The notes under the pieces were generated by a model that made no database searches, was not told the origin of the DNA, and worked only from the letters and a program-made list of their open reading frames with translations. This document shows positions 35,522 to 48,299 of a DNA stretch of 64,000 nt, in pieces (the first letter of the stretch is position 1; each line of letters opens with the position of its first letter). A program made the translations under genes and the position numbers. This stretch comes from Bimuria novae-zelandiae CBS 107.79. Lineage: Eukaryota > Ascomycota > Dothideomycetes > Pleosporales > Didymosphaeriaceae. Location: assembly GCA_010015655.1 (NCBI GenBank), contig ML976673.1, forward strand, positions 576,615 to 640,614. Reading direction: 5' to 3'.

Positions 35522-38134
35522 ATGATGACAGCTGCCACATCTTTCACGTTGCGTCCTTTGGAACGCACTTCTAGTAGCCTCGACCCAACCAGCTTCCGGG
35601 TCCACCTCTCGGCAAAAGAATTGAAGAACCTTGGGCTCACTGCTGGAGACCGGATTCGCCTTACCAGTCCCAGAGGCTTTCATGGATATGCGCTGGCATG
35701 GCTGGCGCAGCAGACCAACCCGGGAAACAAGCCAATCGCCAAGGTGTCCGACTTGCTACGAGAAAAATACGATCTCGTTTTGACCGATGCCGTCGTCATA
35801 GAGAAAGTCCTTGAAGCGCCGAAGCCTGTCACGTCGGTTGAGGTTACTTTTTCGCAGACATCAGACGCGCTTCGCAAGTACTCGTCGACCGAGCAGCTAG
35901 TTTCGTGGACCAAGTACGCATTGGGTAAGCATTGTCTCTTCTAACAGCAATTCGCGCCGATTTTTACGTGCGGTGGGGCGTTGAGAAACGTGTTGAGATG
36001 GCACCGCGGCAGGGAGGAACTATGACACGATGCGAAGATGTGCCCAAAAGCTGTGCAGAATATTCTGGCCAAATACATCGATCTCTACTGCAACGTCGCT
36101 CGCGATCGCGCTCCTCCGTCCGACACAGCGACACCGCTCAACGCCCCGACGCTCACTAAGCGTTGTGTACCCCTCTTCATGCTTCATGTACTTACCGTAC
36201 TGACTTTACCCAGCGCAGCTGGAGTTACTAGTGCCCGGATGCACATTCGATGTGGAGAAGACTCCCAAGTCCTTGGGTTCAGGGTCCAAAGTGCGCATGA
36301 CAGTAACGAAAGTCGACCCCGATGTAGACAGCAAACATCCGCTATTCTTCAGCTTAGGGGACTCTGGAGTAGTCTTCCCGAATGGGCCCTCACTAAGTGC
36401 TTCTGTTGCCACCAAAAGCAGTGGTACCTTGCGCCTTGATGGTGCCGGTATTGGTGGACTCTCTAATCACCTTCACACTATCAATAGGAGGCTCACATCT
36501 ATCTCATCTTCGACTATCCCTCGCTCAAACCCGCGTCTCCTAGGTCCGTTATCTTTCCTTTTGCACGGAGCTGAAGGGTGCGGGAAGACACTGTTGCTGA
36601 AGCGGCTATCCGAAGCATCCTGGCGCCGAGTCTACAGGCTAGATCAGCAGTGGCTAGCAGCGAATCGGAAAGACCTAGCCGAAGCACTGTCTGAAGAGGT
36701 CTTCGACAGTGCTCTTGATCTTGAGAATCAGCCGTCCTTGATCCTTATTGACGATCTGGACAAGTTCTTACGAAAGGCGGAAAGCCTTGTAAGTCAAATG
36801 CAAGATGAACTGGCGAAATTACAGAACACCAAAGTCGTAGTTGCTACTGCTACCCGCAGCCTTTACGACATCGATGCCAGTCTCCGTAGTCCTTCATGTT
36901 TTGGCGGAATCCAGCTCGAGTTGTCAGCCCCAAACGTCAAGCAGCGGGAAGACGTGTTTCGACAGGTCATCGGGCCCGACCTCGAGAGGACTAAACTTGA
37001 CTTAGTCCTCCTAGCCGAGCGGTGTCATGGTTTTGTGGGCCGTGACATCAAGGACCTATGCCTGCTAGCGAGGCAACATCGCGTAGAGCAGATAGAGGAC
37101 AATGTAGGGAATGAGTCCGAGACTCCAGTTGACGAAGCTCTCGAACAAGTTGACTTTGTAACCATGGAGGATTTCGAAGCGGTTGCTGGCCAGGTCCAGC
37201 CATCCGTACTCAAAGACAGTATCATCGAAGTGCCCAAGGTCCACTGGACCGACATCGCCGGAGTAGACCACGTCCGCTCACTCCTCGAATCCATTGTTGT
37301 CCGACCGTACAAGGTATGTTTTAGGAAGGCCTTCTTACTTCAGTATGTGCTAGCCTGATCCAAGTTATGGCTGACTTCATCGCACAGTTCCCCGATCTCG
37401 ACGCAGAGTTCGGCGCTCCTCAGTCCCGCAAAGGCGTCCTCCTTTACGGTCCTCCCGGCTGCGCCAAAACGCTTATCGCCCAAGCAGTGGCCACTGAATC
37501 CCGTCAGAACTTTCTCGCCGTCAAAGGCTCCGAGCTCATCAAGATGTACGTCGGTGAGTCTGAGCGAGCCGTTCGCGACGTCTTCCGCCGCGCCCGCGCC
37601 GCAAAGCCGTGCATCATCTTCTTCGATGAGATCGACAGCATCGGCAAGTCGCGCGATAAGATGCCCGAAAGCGGGCTCAACGTCGTCGCCACGCTACTCA
37701 ATGAAATGGACGGCATTGAAGCGCTGAAAGACGTCTTCATCATTGGCGCGACGAATCGACCTGATATTCTCGACGCGGCACTTATCCGTGTGGGTCGCTT
37801 CGACGTCCACATCCATATCGGCTTACCCACTCTTGAAGCAAGGAAACAGATCCTACAGATTCATACAAGGAAATGGCCGCTTGCCGCGGACGTTGAAATG
37901 GACGTTTTGGCTTCAAAGACAGAAGGCAGTACGGGAGCGGATATCAAGGGCTTGTGTGCGAATGTGGTGGAGTTGGCGAAGTCGGAATATCTCGCAAGCC
38001 ACATGGAGGGAACCGCTGAAGTGAGGATGAGTCAATTCGAAAAGGCCCTGGAGGAGCATGTACCGCGTACGCTGCCCGAAGAAGCGGCCAGGTATGAGGG
38101 GTGGCGGCCGGGGAAGTCGCTGGTTGAAGATTGA
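35522..38134 (+). CDS. two-domain AAA ATPase, AFG2/CDC48 group
   Basis: Best match by eye is the AFG2 (Drg1/SPATA5-like) group, ATPases that release shuttling factors from pre-60S ribosomes in the cytoplasm. Segment 1 (35522-35927) gives a CDC48-N-like domain (GDRIRLTSPRGFHGYALAWL). Segment 2 (about 36218-37313) gives the first AAA domain, with Walker A HGAEGCGKTLLL and Walker B LILIDDLDKF, then WTDIAGVDHVRSLLESIVVRPYK. Intron 37314-37387 leads to segment 3 (37388-38134), the second AAA domain, with GPPGCAKTL, NFLAVKGSEL, IIFFDEIDSI and NRPDILDAALIRVGRFD. The total is about 750 residues, near the usual 780. The stretch 35928-36217 is unresolved: it ends in a good CTGAC..CAG acceptor but is long for an intron here and may hide a small exon. 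The first domain has DD instead of the usual DE in Walker B. Another CDC48-like assignment remains possible. Confidence 0.82.
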
Positions 38135-39503
38135 GCGGAGGATGACAAAGACGGAGCTTCCCAGACTTTGTGCCGTGTAGTTGCAGATGGAACATGCAGG
38201 TGAATGCTTAGGATTAGCCGCATGACACCACATGGATCGTTTAGCTTAGAGAGCGCATTAGCCGCCACCTGGACAGTTAGCCCGGTGTACAACATACACA
38301 GTCCTCATCAACAAACTCCACATGTGAACTGACTTCCGAAATTGTGTTGGCCCAAGGCCGCAGGTCGAAAGCAGGAAGGAGCGCACTAGGCAACCTAGCG
38401 CCAAGGCACTTTCCGTCACTCCTACACTTCACTTCCATTCACCATTCACCATCCATCGACATCGCAACCGCTCGAATTGCCCCTGCGAACATCTCGAGGC
38501 AATGCGGAAGGATGTTCGATCTGTCCACATTTTATACGTATGCATGGCGCGGCTTCTTACCTGCGCAATTGCCCACATGCGATGCGTGCGCCGATCATTA
38601 AACCGTCCGGCAGTCACAGTGCGTTGTCACCGCCATCATTTCCTCAGCTTGCGCGCGCTCCCGTGCAATCTTGGCAAATTGTACAAGATGCGAGGGCGGG
38701 AGCTAGAGAGCAGGATCCTGCATTCTCCCACCTAGAATTGCGTTATTTCCGTCCCACCTAACACGGTAGGAATCGGGACACAGCAACAAACGCCCGTCTA
38801 GACGGGACGGCTTACCGCCAACATTGCAACCCTCAGAAGATTCTGTTCTGCGTTCACCGCCAACCGCGAGGCTAACTCTTCATTTCGGAGTGGCGGCCAG
38901 TGTTTGCTGTTGAAATACCCGCTTGGCGGTTCGAAAGCGAGATTGCGCGCGGGAGCATGATGAAACCGGGCTCGTGCGCCCCAGGTGTAGCAACAACAGT
39001 CGCCTTGTCTGTTGGAATCCCCACCATGAAAGAGGTTCGAGACGATGGACCCCGGTTCAATTGCAAGGGCGCCCGCTGTTGCAAGTCCCCCGCTATCTGG
39101 TGATGCAGCCAATCCGCGGCCCTGCTTCCTCCTGTTTCGCGTTGTGACGCATGCCTCATTCCCCATCCACGCAGACCCTCACAGTGCAATTTGTTCCTAA
39201 CGCCCAGTAGTCGCAACGTACGCAGCTTAATACAACATCGAGGCATGAACGACCTCCTGATAGGCGGGACACTTCCCGTTTCCCGTCGCACTGTGCAGCT
39301 ATCGTGCAATTTCCTTCTACCTTTGCTCTTGTTCACACACTCTACCACTTCCTTCCTCTTCTGTGTGCTTGGATTTTGGAGCATTTTGGCTTTCCGGGAG
39401 AGCCGTCCATTCCTTACCTGTCGATCACCCACTCCACTTCTGCCCCTCCATCCATCACCCGACCTGGATTTTGACACCGACTAACGCCAATCTTGAAACC
39501 GCC
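38135..39503. other. intergenic, no gene seen
   Basis: 3' flank of the AAA gene and upstream region of the next gene, with pyrimidine-rich stretches near 39290-39480 typical of a fungal promoter or 5'-UTR. Short frames here show no domains. Confidence 0.5.
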
Positions 39504-41477
39504 ATGGCCAGGATGCTGGGAAGGTCAAGATCTCTGAGAATGCTCAGAGGCGGGCACAGGGAAACGCACCAACGGGAGGAGGGCATCGCGGCGCCACAGC
39601 CCGCTCTAGCAGCCGTGGAAATAGAAAGATTAAAGGCAGCTACGCCTGTCACACGAGCAGAGAACAGAGTTGAAATTCCCGAACCCGACATGCTGCAACG
39701 GCCCAGGACTTCTAGCGGACCAGGCGATCGCTCAACGCTGTTCCACAAAAAAGTGATACCTGTCCAACACCTAGATGATTCATGCGTCGATGTCTCTTAT
39801 GTGAACCCCTCAAAGTCCACCACCACCCTCTACACCGCACAACTTTCCGAAGGAGAAGGGATTATTGGCATTGCACTTGGGAGTCCTACAATGCCACCTC
39901 AACATTGGAATGCGCCTCACTCGACGGATTTTGTCACGCAGAATCAAGGCACCATCACTCAGATCTCTTCCAACAATCAGTATCCCGAACCCTCTCGTCC
40001 AGTGAAAGGAGTTCAGGAAGAGGCGCCCAAGCCTAAGCTGAGCAGATGGAAGTCCTTGTTCAAGAAGACCGCTCCGCCGCCGCGCCAAAACAAAGACAAC
40101 TTCTACCAGTTGGCAAAAGCCGTCAACTCTGCACGGGTGGACAGTTACCAGGATACCGACTCTATATATTCACGATCATTTATGCAAGAGGATGACGCTA
40201 GCACAAGACCATCTCCAACATACACCTTCAAATCAGACATCAGGCCTTCCCGCAATAAACAAGGAACAGCGCGGACAACGGACACTCGACCAAGGGCCCT
40301 AACAGCCGGATCGCCTGCCTCTAACAAGGTGAAATCACCGCTATCACGATTCGCACTCAGTCCTAGGCCTCAGATGCCTATTCAGAGCTCCACTCAGCCT
40401 CCTTCAGTGACCATCTCTGGAACTTCGCAACATACATCGCATCGGAATTTTGGTGACAAGCCGCTGCTCGATGTGGATATTCCTCAAGTACAAATGGAGC
40501 GGTATAGTGTCATGTTCAGCGGCCTTCTTCAGCCCCAGGCTACTAGCACCTCCTCACTTTTGCAAAGACGACAAGGCAACACAGACAGGGTGAAGCCCCT
40601 GGGCGGGCTGCCTGTGAAGGTAGGTTTGAATACTCTTTCGTCACTTTTGCCTGGCTAACATGCGAACCAGAACGATAGCCACTCTCGAGACAGTCTTCAC
40701 CGACGAGCAACATCACCGAATCCCCCATCCAAGTCGCCGTCCGGTCAACTATCACTCTTTCCCTCGCCAAACATCAGCAGGGCACTTTCACCCAAGGTCA
40801 TTACGAACCGACCGCGTCCCTTACAACGCTCGAAAACCGCGCCCGCTGTTTCGCCGTCCCAAGCGACGTTCCCTATTTATTCCACCAAAAAGGATGCGAT
40901 CGCGCAAGAAACCGACTATCCCGACACGCCCTCCCTCTCCCAAGCTTCAAGTCCGGCCTCTACCTCAGATCGCAGCTTCGACTCCACTACCGAAGAAATT
41001 ACAATCGTTGCCACCCCCAACGCTCCGCCAAAGCCGTGGCGTCCGCAGGTTCACGATGAAGAGCCGATCTGGGAGATAATACAGAGGCAACCTTCGACCG
41101 TGACGAAAGCGTCGGCATTAAGATCGCATCCTACAAGCGCTACATCTCCAGGACCCCAAGAACCGGCACCGAGGCCGACTTTGGCATTGCATAACCCATC
41201 ACTCACCCGCACGAGATCGCAAACGGTCTTGACGACAGCTTCGCGGCGACAAGGAACAGCGCGTCTCGAAACAGGCACCCAAGCCACGGTTGGTGTAGCG
41301 CGTTCGGTTTCGGTGTCGCGAGCGACTAGATCACCTGATAAGTTTCTGAGTCCTGGGCCTGGGAAGGGTGAGGGAGGGCTGAGCCCCGGCAGAATTGTGG
41401 AGGCTGGCGCGTTGACGCCGACGCTAGTGGAATTGAAGAATAGAAGGAGTCAGAGGGTGCAGTTGGTGGATGCATGA
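39504..41477 (+). CDS. uncharacterised low-complexity fungal protein
   Basis: Two exons, 39504-40619 and 40671-41477, with intron 40620-40670 (GTAGGT..CAG, phase 0), give 640 residues. The start is the ATG in GCCATGGCC, which has a good context. The protein is rich in Ser, Pro, Thr, Arg and Gln and is probably largely disordered. Islands that look more constrained are MLGRSRSLRMLRGG at the N-terminus, KPKLSRWKSLFKKTAPPPRQ and NFYQLAKAVNSARVDSYQD (about residues 170-205), PQVQMERYSVMFSGLLQ (about 335-350), and KPWRPQVHDEEPIWEIIQRQ in the second exon. No signal peptide, membrane segment or known catalytic motif is visible. Basic and Ser/Pro-rich, it may be a regulatory or scaffold protein, but the function is unknown. 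Confidence 0.78.
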
Positions 41478-42985
41478 AGCGGCTCTAGATCCGTCGAAAC
41501 GATGCCGGAGACCACACCACTTGCTTTCATTTATTGTTGGGTGCAATTTGGCATTAGCATGGCGCAAATGGTATTTGCACTACAGTGCTGTTGTTCTATT
41601 TTAGGTCGTATTCCTCTCGCATCGCTCAGTAGCGGGCTCAGAGAAAGATTTGGGAAGGGGCGCGGTTGTGTTGGGATATTTGACACATGCGCAGTCCCGC
41701 ATCTTGTGGACGTTTATGCGCGAGACGCACGCGTCAACGGCACTTCTTCCATATTAAACCGTAGGGCGGATAAGTCCATATGGTGGAGTATATACACCAA
41801 GGCAAACTTCTTACCATATTTATTTCGCAGCTTGAAGATAAATTTGTTCTGTCCGTAGATCACTTAGTCCACATCGATTCTTTACCTGCTGTGAAATACT
41901 CACCATGCAACGGACCAAGGCGTTCTCGATGCGCGATAGGGAGCTTTGAGCTCATACGGAACACTACATTTGACGTGCGGGTTGGTAAAAACTGACACCG
42001 AAGTTGTTGTCAGGAACGTGACCTGACAGCACACTTGGCGGATGGTTGTGGCGGTGCGCCATCCATCGTGCGGCACGCAAGCACTTCCTTCCCGATGCTC
42101 TCCGCGGCACCGCCAGATTTCCCCGGTCGTTTCGTCCCGGTCGTTCCGTCCCGGTCTCCATCACCAAGATCCCCAACAGGATGATCGTGCCAGTCCACAA
42201 TGCAGGAACATAGTCTCGCAGTTCGGCAAGTAACCGTCGCATTCTTACGTATGGTATTCAGCCCTCCCAGCCCTAGGCTTGAGTTGTGGCCGTCACTTTC
42301 TCTCCGACGCTCGGTACACCAGCGCCACTTCCCCGGCAGCTCCCCGCGAAAGCGATTAAAGTGGGCCCCGAACGAGCCATCGCGTTCAAGTCGCTGAAGA
42401 ATTTTTTTTGGCTCCGTATCCAGCTACTGCAACGACTACGGCTGCAAGGCAGATCCAACGCGGCCTCTGGCATGCTGCAGCCATGGAGGATTGTAGTTTT
42501 ACGATCACACTGCCTTGTGAGGTCGTGCGGTCATTAGCAATAGCAACCTAGATGATTTAGGCCATCAGCATGACAGCTCTTCGTATACCGATCGTACGGG
42601 CGAAGCTGAAGATCATGTTTCAAGACGTACTTCAACTGACTCCCGGCATCAGGATACCCTTTTTCACCGGGTCTTCCAATCTAAACACTTCGAGCACGCA
42701 TGGCTATCCACTGGTCTATTACATCTGGTCTCGAGTAGGAAACTTGTTTGTGTCTCTATTCATCTCTCCTCCTTATACCAGATCATTGGTCATAAAACCT
42801 TCACAACTTCAACATTGCTGAAGGACCGCCCTCATCTCCACGGTACTAGGGCAACAGTTCCAGTACATCTTATTAGCTCAAAATAGGCAAACCAGACCCT
42901 GCTTGTTTCGAATTCCTGTTCTGTGATTGCATGCAACGTCAAGTTCACTGGGATCGTGTTTCTTCTTCAAGGCCGCCAAAAAGCG
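41478..42985. other. intergenic, no gene seen
   Basis: 1.5 kb between two plus-strand genes. An open frame at 41502-41858 has no domain and no upstream support. The right part must contain the next promoter. Nothing else recognised. Confidence 0.45.
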
Positions 42986-45297
42986 ATGGACATTGCAGAC
43001 GAGTATGAGGTATGTAAACCTACCGCGTGTGTCAGTACACAGCCACGTACGAGGCAGTTTTGGAGCACTGTGCGACTCTTGTGGCTGATTCTCTTGTTGT
43101 TATAGGTCTTCGCGGCGGTTGCTGCAGTTATATCGGCTTTCCACGGCGGGGCTGAACTTCTTGCATGTGTGAAGAAGAGGAGATCACAAGGCAGCAGCGA
43201 CTTTGGACATGATGAAGGAAGACAACTTCAAATCTCCCTTGAGACTGCGGAGCTTCAATTAGGTTTTCGATTTTCCACAGAGGAGACGCGATTCGGAGAT
43301 ATTGTCCGTGTAGGAGATGGTCTGTCCTGCCCTGTTCTCCGAAGTCCGTAGGCGACACCTCAACTGACAACAACACAGCCATTGCACGCGACCGTCTGCT
43401 CCATATTGCTGTGGTGATACAAACGGAAATAATTATGAGACTGCAGCTCGTCGCTAGATACGAGAATGCTGTGATTGATTTTAAGACATTGCACGCTGCG
43501 GCGACCGCAAACCGCACCGACGCAATTCATGCGCTGGACGAGTTGAAACAGAGGATTCTGCTGCAAAGGCCTTCGCTTTGTACACGTTCCGTCGCTATTA
43601 ACTCTTCTAGTGATGCGCACGGCTTCTCTATGTCAACAGCAGCCTCGCGGAGATCCATTTCAGACGCCTCTCTTCCAAATGCGGTTAGTAAGTCTATACG
43701 GGGAGATTTGCAGAGCGGACTATCTTCCAATCTTGTCCGGTACTTCTATGCACAAAGAAGGGGGAGGGCTGTCCTCAACACCCAAGACTACTTGCATCTC
43801 CTCGGTGCTGCAGACAGAAGCAACGATTTCCGACTAGCACTTCACTACTTACTCCAAGGAAAAACATCACAAGAGCAGGCTCTTATAATGAAGGACATCG
43901 ACGAGATCATTGCAGCGTACCAGGGTCTGAGAATAGAAGGTGACAGAGCAGATACCCTGGCAAAATTGACCGGACACGAGGAAACGTCCAAGAGAGACAC
44001 TTTAGCTGTGCTCCAGGGGGGTTTTGGACACCAACGGCATACCAAAATGCTTCATCAAGATGCCTTGCGATTACTGAAGGAGCTTCCACCGTTGCCTAAA
44101 AGTGAGAACAAGCAATACCCGGCCTACAATCATGATGTCCTCGATCGCGACGATGATCGCCGACTAAGCAAATGGGTCGAAGAGCAACGGCAACAGCCCA
44201 TACCTGTGGTGTCAAGATGGTCGAGTACATCAGCCGGAAGCTCTGTGTATTCGGAGCACACCGTCTACTCGTCTGAACCGCCCTCTCTGTACCACGACGA
44301 TTCAAGATCTTCATCAAGAGCATCGGGAATCTCGCCTGTTGAACCTGTTATTCCCGCTACTCAGTACTTGCCGAGCAAGCCAAACTCAGCGCATGGGAAT
44401 ATGCCCTTCTGGTCACTCGACACGATGAGAAACCCAAGGAGCCCTGCTTCTCTCACTTCTTCGCGTACACCTTCTCCAATGCGACAGCCTGGTTCCCGCG
44501 CCAACTCTCTAATGCCCACGTTCGCATCGCAACGACCAACCACACCCGCATCAAGTACCGCCTGGAGTCGCAATACCTCGCCGGAACCGCGCGGACGCCC
44601 TCGCGACCACCTGCATCCCAAAGACAAAATCGACACTGCCCCTATGCTACATTTCCTCCGACCCGTCGCTTCATCCTCCCAGCTCTCCATCACTCCCTCC
44701 GTCAAGTCCACCGTCACAACCGGCGCCCAAGAGAAGATGATGAACGGCCGACCTTGCAAGGACAACAACTACTGGGGCTTCTGCAAAGGCGCCTGGGGCG
44801 CCCGCGAAGACGCAAAGAAAGGCCTCGTCCTGACAGCTCGACCCGAGGGCATGTACAGCAGCAGCCAAGTCTGGCAATGCCGACACTGCCTCTTCGAGGG
44901 CCGCTCGTGCACCGTCCCGCACCCGACTAAGAAGAATAAAACCGAGACGGGGTTCGACACGAAGATCCATGTGAGCTTTGCGGGCATCCGGTATCGCTGG
45001 TCTTTTTTGGCGAAGTCGCATGTTAAGAAGACGAATTACTCGAGCGCGGGACGGAACGCCTCAGGTGAGGATATGGAGTGTAATTATGGGTGTGTTATTT
45101 GCAGTGTTGAGGGTGCGGTGACGGGCGTGTATGGGAGTGTGGAGACGCTTATGGATCATATTGCGCACGAGCATGTTTACATGGGGAATATGAGCGCTAT
45201 GACTATGATGAGGAGTAAGATTGTGGTTGGGCGGATGGCAGGGAACGATGAAGAGTGGGATGTCAACATCCCGAGTCAAGATGGTTTGATCTTTTAG
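42986..45297 (+). CDS. uncharacterised conserved fungal protein with a Cys-rich C-terminal domain
   Basis: Three exons, 42986-43009, 43106-43319 and 43379-45297 (introns 43010-43105 and 43320-43378), give 718 residues. The N-terminus MDIADEYEVFAAVAAVISAF then HGGAELL is an amphipathic beginning seen in many fungal proteins of unknown role. The middle (about residues 280-480) is Ser/Pro/Arg-rich and disordered. The C-terminal 200 residues form the most conserved-looking part: MMNGRPCKDNNYWGFCKGAW, VWQCRHCLFEGRSC, KIHVSFAGIRYRWSFLAKSH, and CNYGCVICSVEG, ending with LMDHIAHEHVYMG. Regular Cys pairs (CRHC, CVIC) and the terminal H.AHEH suggest a zinc-bound fold, which is inference. Short first exons like this one are common in the group. 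It is not part of any recognisable cluster. Confidence 0.85.
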
Positions 45298-45900
45298 AGT
45301 TGGGGTCTGGACTGGTTCCTGGGTCGTTTTTGCGTTGTCTAGCGTTCTTGTTTTGAGCGATTTGTTTGAGCGGACTGTTGATTTGGCTTGGGTGGGATTC
45401 TGCATCTGATACCCGCGTAGTATTATAGACTTGGAAATTAATTAATATTTTAAATAGTTAGCTGCAGACACTTGCATTCTGAGTACCTAGCTATAGTCTG
45501 TTGGGTCACTTTTCGTGGACGTGCTTCTTCAAGCAGTCATCGTACGTGCGCATAGAGATCAGTGCAGTGGAAGTGGTCGATTCGAGGATCTTTGGTGTTG
45601 AGGTTTCGTGGGCGTGACCAGCGCGGTACGTGCTACGCGACGGCACGAAGATGGCAGCGCTAGTGTCCCGAAGCAGAAAAGGAGGACATCAATTAATTAG
45701 CTCACCGCTCCTTACGGTGAGCAACTCGTCCATGCCCAACACGTCAGCGCAAGAAACTGCCATTTAATCATGTCACCAAAAAAAAAAATCTTGCACATGC
45801 GAGGAGACGAACGAGTGTGCGAAGCCGGGTGGCTTTGCTTGTTCCGTACCAATGTGCACGGGAACCCTTTCAACTCTTGGTTTGACTCGTATCGCTCATT
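45298..45900. other. intergenic, no gene seen
   Basis: Contains a short AT-rich patch (45420-45465) and an A-run near 45778-45789. The right end must contain the BTB gene promoter. Confidence 0.5.
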
Positions 45901-46664
45901 ATGTTGCATATGTATTTCGATTCCATCGTAAAAGTACTTGTGGGTGGTCAAAAGCCGGACTCGGTGCGGGTGAAGAGGTGGAGTGTGGACGAGACGAGCA
46001 TTTCAAGATACCCGGAGGGTTCGACCCACCCATTGAACCTCCAGAGGAGGGTAAAAACGAAACTATGGCCCCCGCAGTGTTCTGGGTACACGAAAAGTTC
46101 ATCTGTCAGAAGTCAGCATTCTTCCGAGCGGCCCTAAATGGATACTGGAAAGAATCGGAAGCGAAGGTCGTGAAGCTTCCCGAAGACAACCCTGAAGATT
46201 TCAACACCTATCTTGCGCTGATGCACACGGACGTGGTTCATCATGCGCACTGCAATGAAGATGATACGCAGACTATGAGCGAGGACTTACACCGATTGTG
46301 CAGTCTGTACCTCCTTGCAGACAAATTGCAGGACTACAAGAGCATGAATGCCATCATTGAGGTTTTGGTATCAGACCTCAACCAAAGCAGGGTAATTCCA
46401 GCTACATATACTGTTTACATGGTGTATCGAGGCTCCCCGACTTCCTCTCCTCCGTGGAAGCTGCCCGTAGATAATACAACATTCCCGGCGAACCTGACGA
46501 AGATCTCCTGTGTAGATTTGCTAAAGCGGTTCCTGTTAGATGTGGTAAATTCATACACGGATCACATTGGGGAAGGCAACAGACCAGATAAGCTCGGAGA
46601 CCCGGCGAAATACTTCAGCAACGAGCCAAAATCGATCAAGAAACAGAGGAAGGCACTCAGTTGA
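45901..46664 (+). CDS. BTB/POZ-domain protein
   Basis: BTB domains mediate protein-protein contacts, often as adaptors of cullin-3 ligases; fungi have many small ones with unknown targets. The domain reads FDSIVKVLVGGQ in one frame (from an ATG at 45901 or 45910) and then VFWVHEKFICQKSAFFRAAL, YWKESEAKVVKLPEDNPEDF and NTYLALMHTDVV in another. The two parts are best joined by a small intron ending at 46007 (..TTTCAAG) and starting at 45964 or 45970. At 38-44 bp this is short, so a frameshift is an alternative. The C-terminal part (LHRLCSLYLLADKLQDYKSM..) is the usual helical tail of fungal BTB proteins. The gene ends at a TGA at 46662-46664. Length about 245 residues, normal for the class. Confidence 0.75.
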
Positions 46665-47759
46665 GTTCAGGGGGTAACAACACAATGAGATTGGCATCGA
46701 ACTCAACTGGCCTTAATTTTATGTAGTACCCTTTTCCATTATCTTACATCCACACCCCAAAGCTCTCCACAGTGCCACAAATCTTCCTCTTGTTTTATCC
46801 GAAGATGTAGCCAGACCAAAATCAACGTGCTCCTTTACTGAAGGAGTCCCAAAGAACGAATTGCGCCTCCGCGGCTGCTTTGGATCTGCTATCATAGCCG
46901 CTCAAGTATATGAGGTTAACCTGTCCGTCAATGAAGGAAATATTGGACCTGGGCTCGCCTATCATCACAAGAATGTGACGACGGCTAAGCACCCAGTCTC
47001 TTACAAGCCCGGCGGAGTATCACCGTCGCGATAAATCCCCCCACATCTCAAGGAAGAATATGGTGCCTCGTGTATACCCTCTCGTTCGCTTGCCCAAAAT
47101 TTCTGTTTCGTCCAGAAGATGTGAGTCACCACGACATCAGTTACTTTTGAATGAATGCAAGCTAACCATCCTTAAGACTGATGTGGAGCCTGTTAAGTTA
47201 AACTACTGCGGTTCATGCGATCCCGTGCTGTACTATAGGGGTACAAGGTTTCTAGAAGAAATCTAGTCGTAGAAGAGGACCGTGGCAAAGGGGTGCTTAC
47301 AGAATGCAAGGGGAAATATAGTTTGGAAGGACCAAAGCGTAAGCCTATACGGTAGTCGACAGAGGCCCTTATCCGCAGGTCCTAGATCGCAACCCCCAAA
47401 GTTTTAAGCCCTTCTTTGTTCAGTCATGCCAGCCTATGAAAACGCCGTTCTGGCATCGTATTGTATCTCGAGTTACCCCAGGGTAGGTAACGCGATGCCT
47501 ATAATCATGAGGGCAGCTATGGGAAGATTGTATCCGGATGCCTTGGACTGGGTGGTGATGGAGAGGATTATAAACTTAAAAGATGAAGCTATTAAGAAAG
47601 CCATGAACCGGTGGTAGATGGCGGTGCGGCACAGCAAGCTTGTTGCTGTCTTGTGCCACGACGGGCGGGGTCGTGTGCATGTGGGTGGATAAAAAGGTCT
47701 ATCAATCGGTCGATAGGAGTTGTTAGCGAATGCAGCTTCACAACACTGTCAGCAAGCAG
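46665..47759. other. intergenic flank left of the transposon nest
   Basis: No convincing gene. A 63-codon frame at 47426-47617 (MPAYENAVLASYC.., ending KKAMNRW) has plausible composition but no domain. The right end is a CAGCAAG-rich microsatellite-like stretch next to the MULE target duplication. Confidence 0.4.
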
Positions 47760-47768
47760 CAAGCAGCA
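47760..47768. repeat. MULE target-site duplication, left copy
   Basis: CAAGCAGCA, also at 63553-63561. The left flank is itself a CAGCAAG-type repeat, so the match is somewhat less decisive than it looks. Confidence 0.7.
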
Positions 47769-47906
47769 GGGAGATATTAGGGAGCCTACACATAAGGATT
47801 ATGGAGCCTACACATAAGCGGTGCGCCACCGCTAGCGCCTAAACCGGCGTTTCATATTTTGTAAATGAAAGTGTGGTATCGTAACGACGCTTACATGACC
47901 ATCAGG
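47769..47906 (+). repeat. left terminal inverted repeat of the MULE
   Basis: 138 bp. It contains an internal direct repeat GGAGCCTACACATAAG (twice, 24 bp apart) and is mirrored in three pieces at the right end. Confidence 0.92.
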
Positions 47907-48048
47907 CGTACTGGAAGGATGTTCGCCTGTCGGTAGATGTTCGGGGAGGCTAGTTTTGAGTCGCGTCGCGTCACGTCGTAATCAACACTGTCTAGATTTG
48001 TGCTACTTCCTATACAAGTATCTATGTCTTGATTGCGCGCCCATTATG

Positions 48049-48251
48049 TGTCGCGGTGAGCAGAGCGCTGAGCGGACAGTACGCAGTGGAAAAGATTGTT
48101 GGATTGAACTGAGGTTGTACTATCTAGGAGCTACAGAAGGTATATGTGCGCAGGCACAAACAACGCTAGTCCTAGATAAGTAGAAGGAAGGTTGCAACCA
48201 CATCATGGTAGGAGCAACTATCTCGCAGGGTAGGAGCCATAAACCGTGACA
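48049..48251 (-). repeat. copia 3' LTR (intact copy)
   Basis: 203 bp; on the plus strand it begins TGTCGCGGTGAG and ends ACCGTGACA. It differs from the other LTR at only three positions that I can see, all transitions. Confidence 0.93.
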
Positions 48252-48262
48252 CACCCCCCAGC
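48252..48262 (-). promoter_or_regulatory. copia polypurine tract
   Basis: In minus sense the run GGGGGGTG directly precedes the 3' LTR, the expected place for plus-strand priming. Confidence 0.7.
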
Positions 48263-48299
48263 TGGCGTTGACGCACAGGCAGGGAGCCAATGACAGCTA

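Noticed and set aside
41502..41858. 118-codon frame between two genes
   Set aside because: Cys-rich chance composition, no domain, no supporting exon.
47426..47617. 63-codon frame left of the transposon nest
   Set aside because: No domain, no splice partners and no homologue recognised; kept only as a remark in the intergenic entry.
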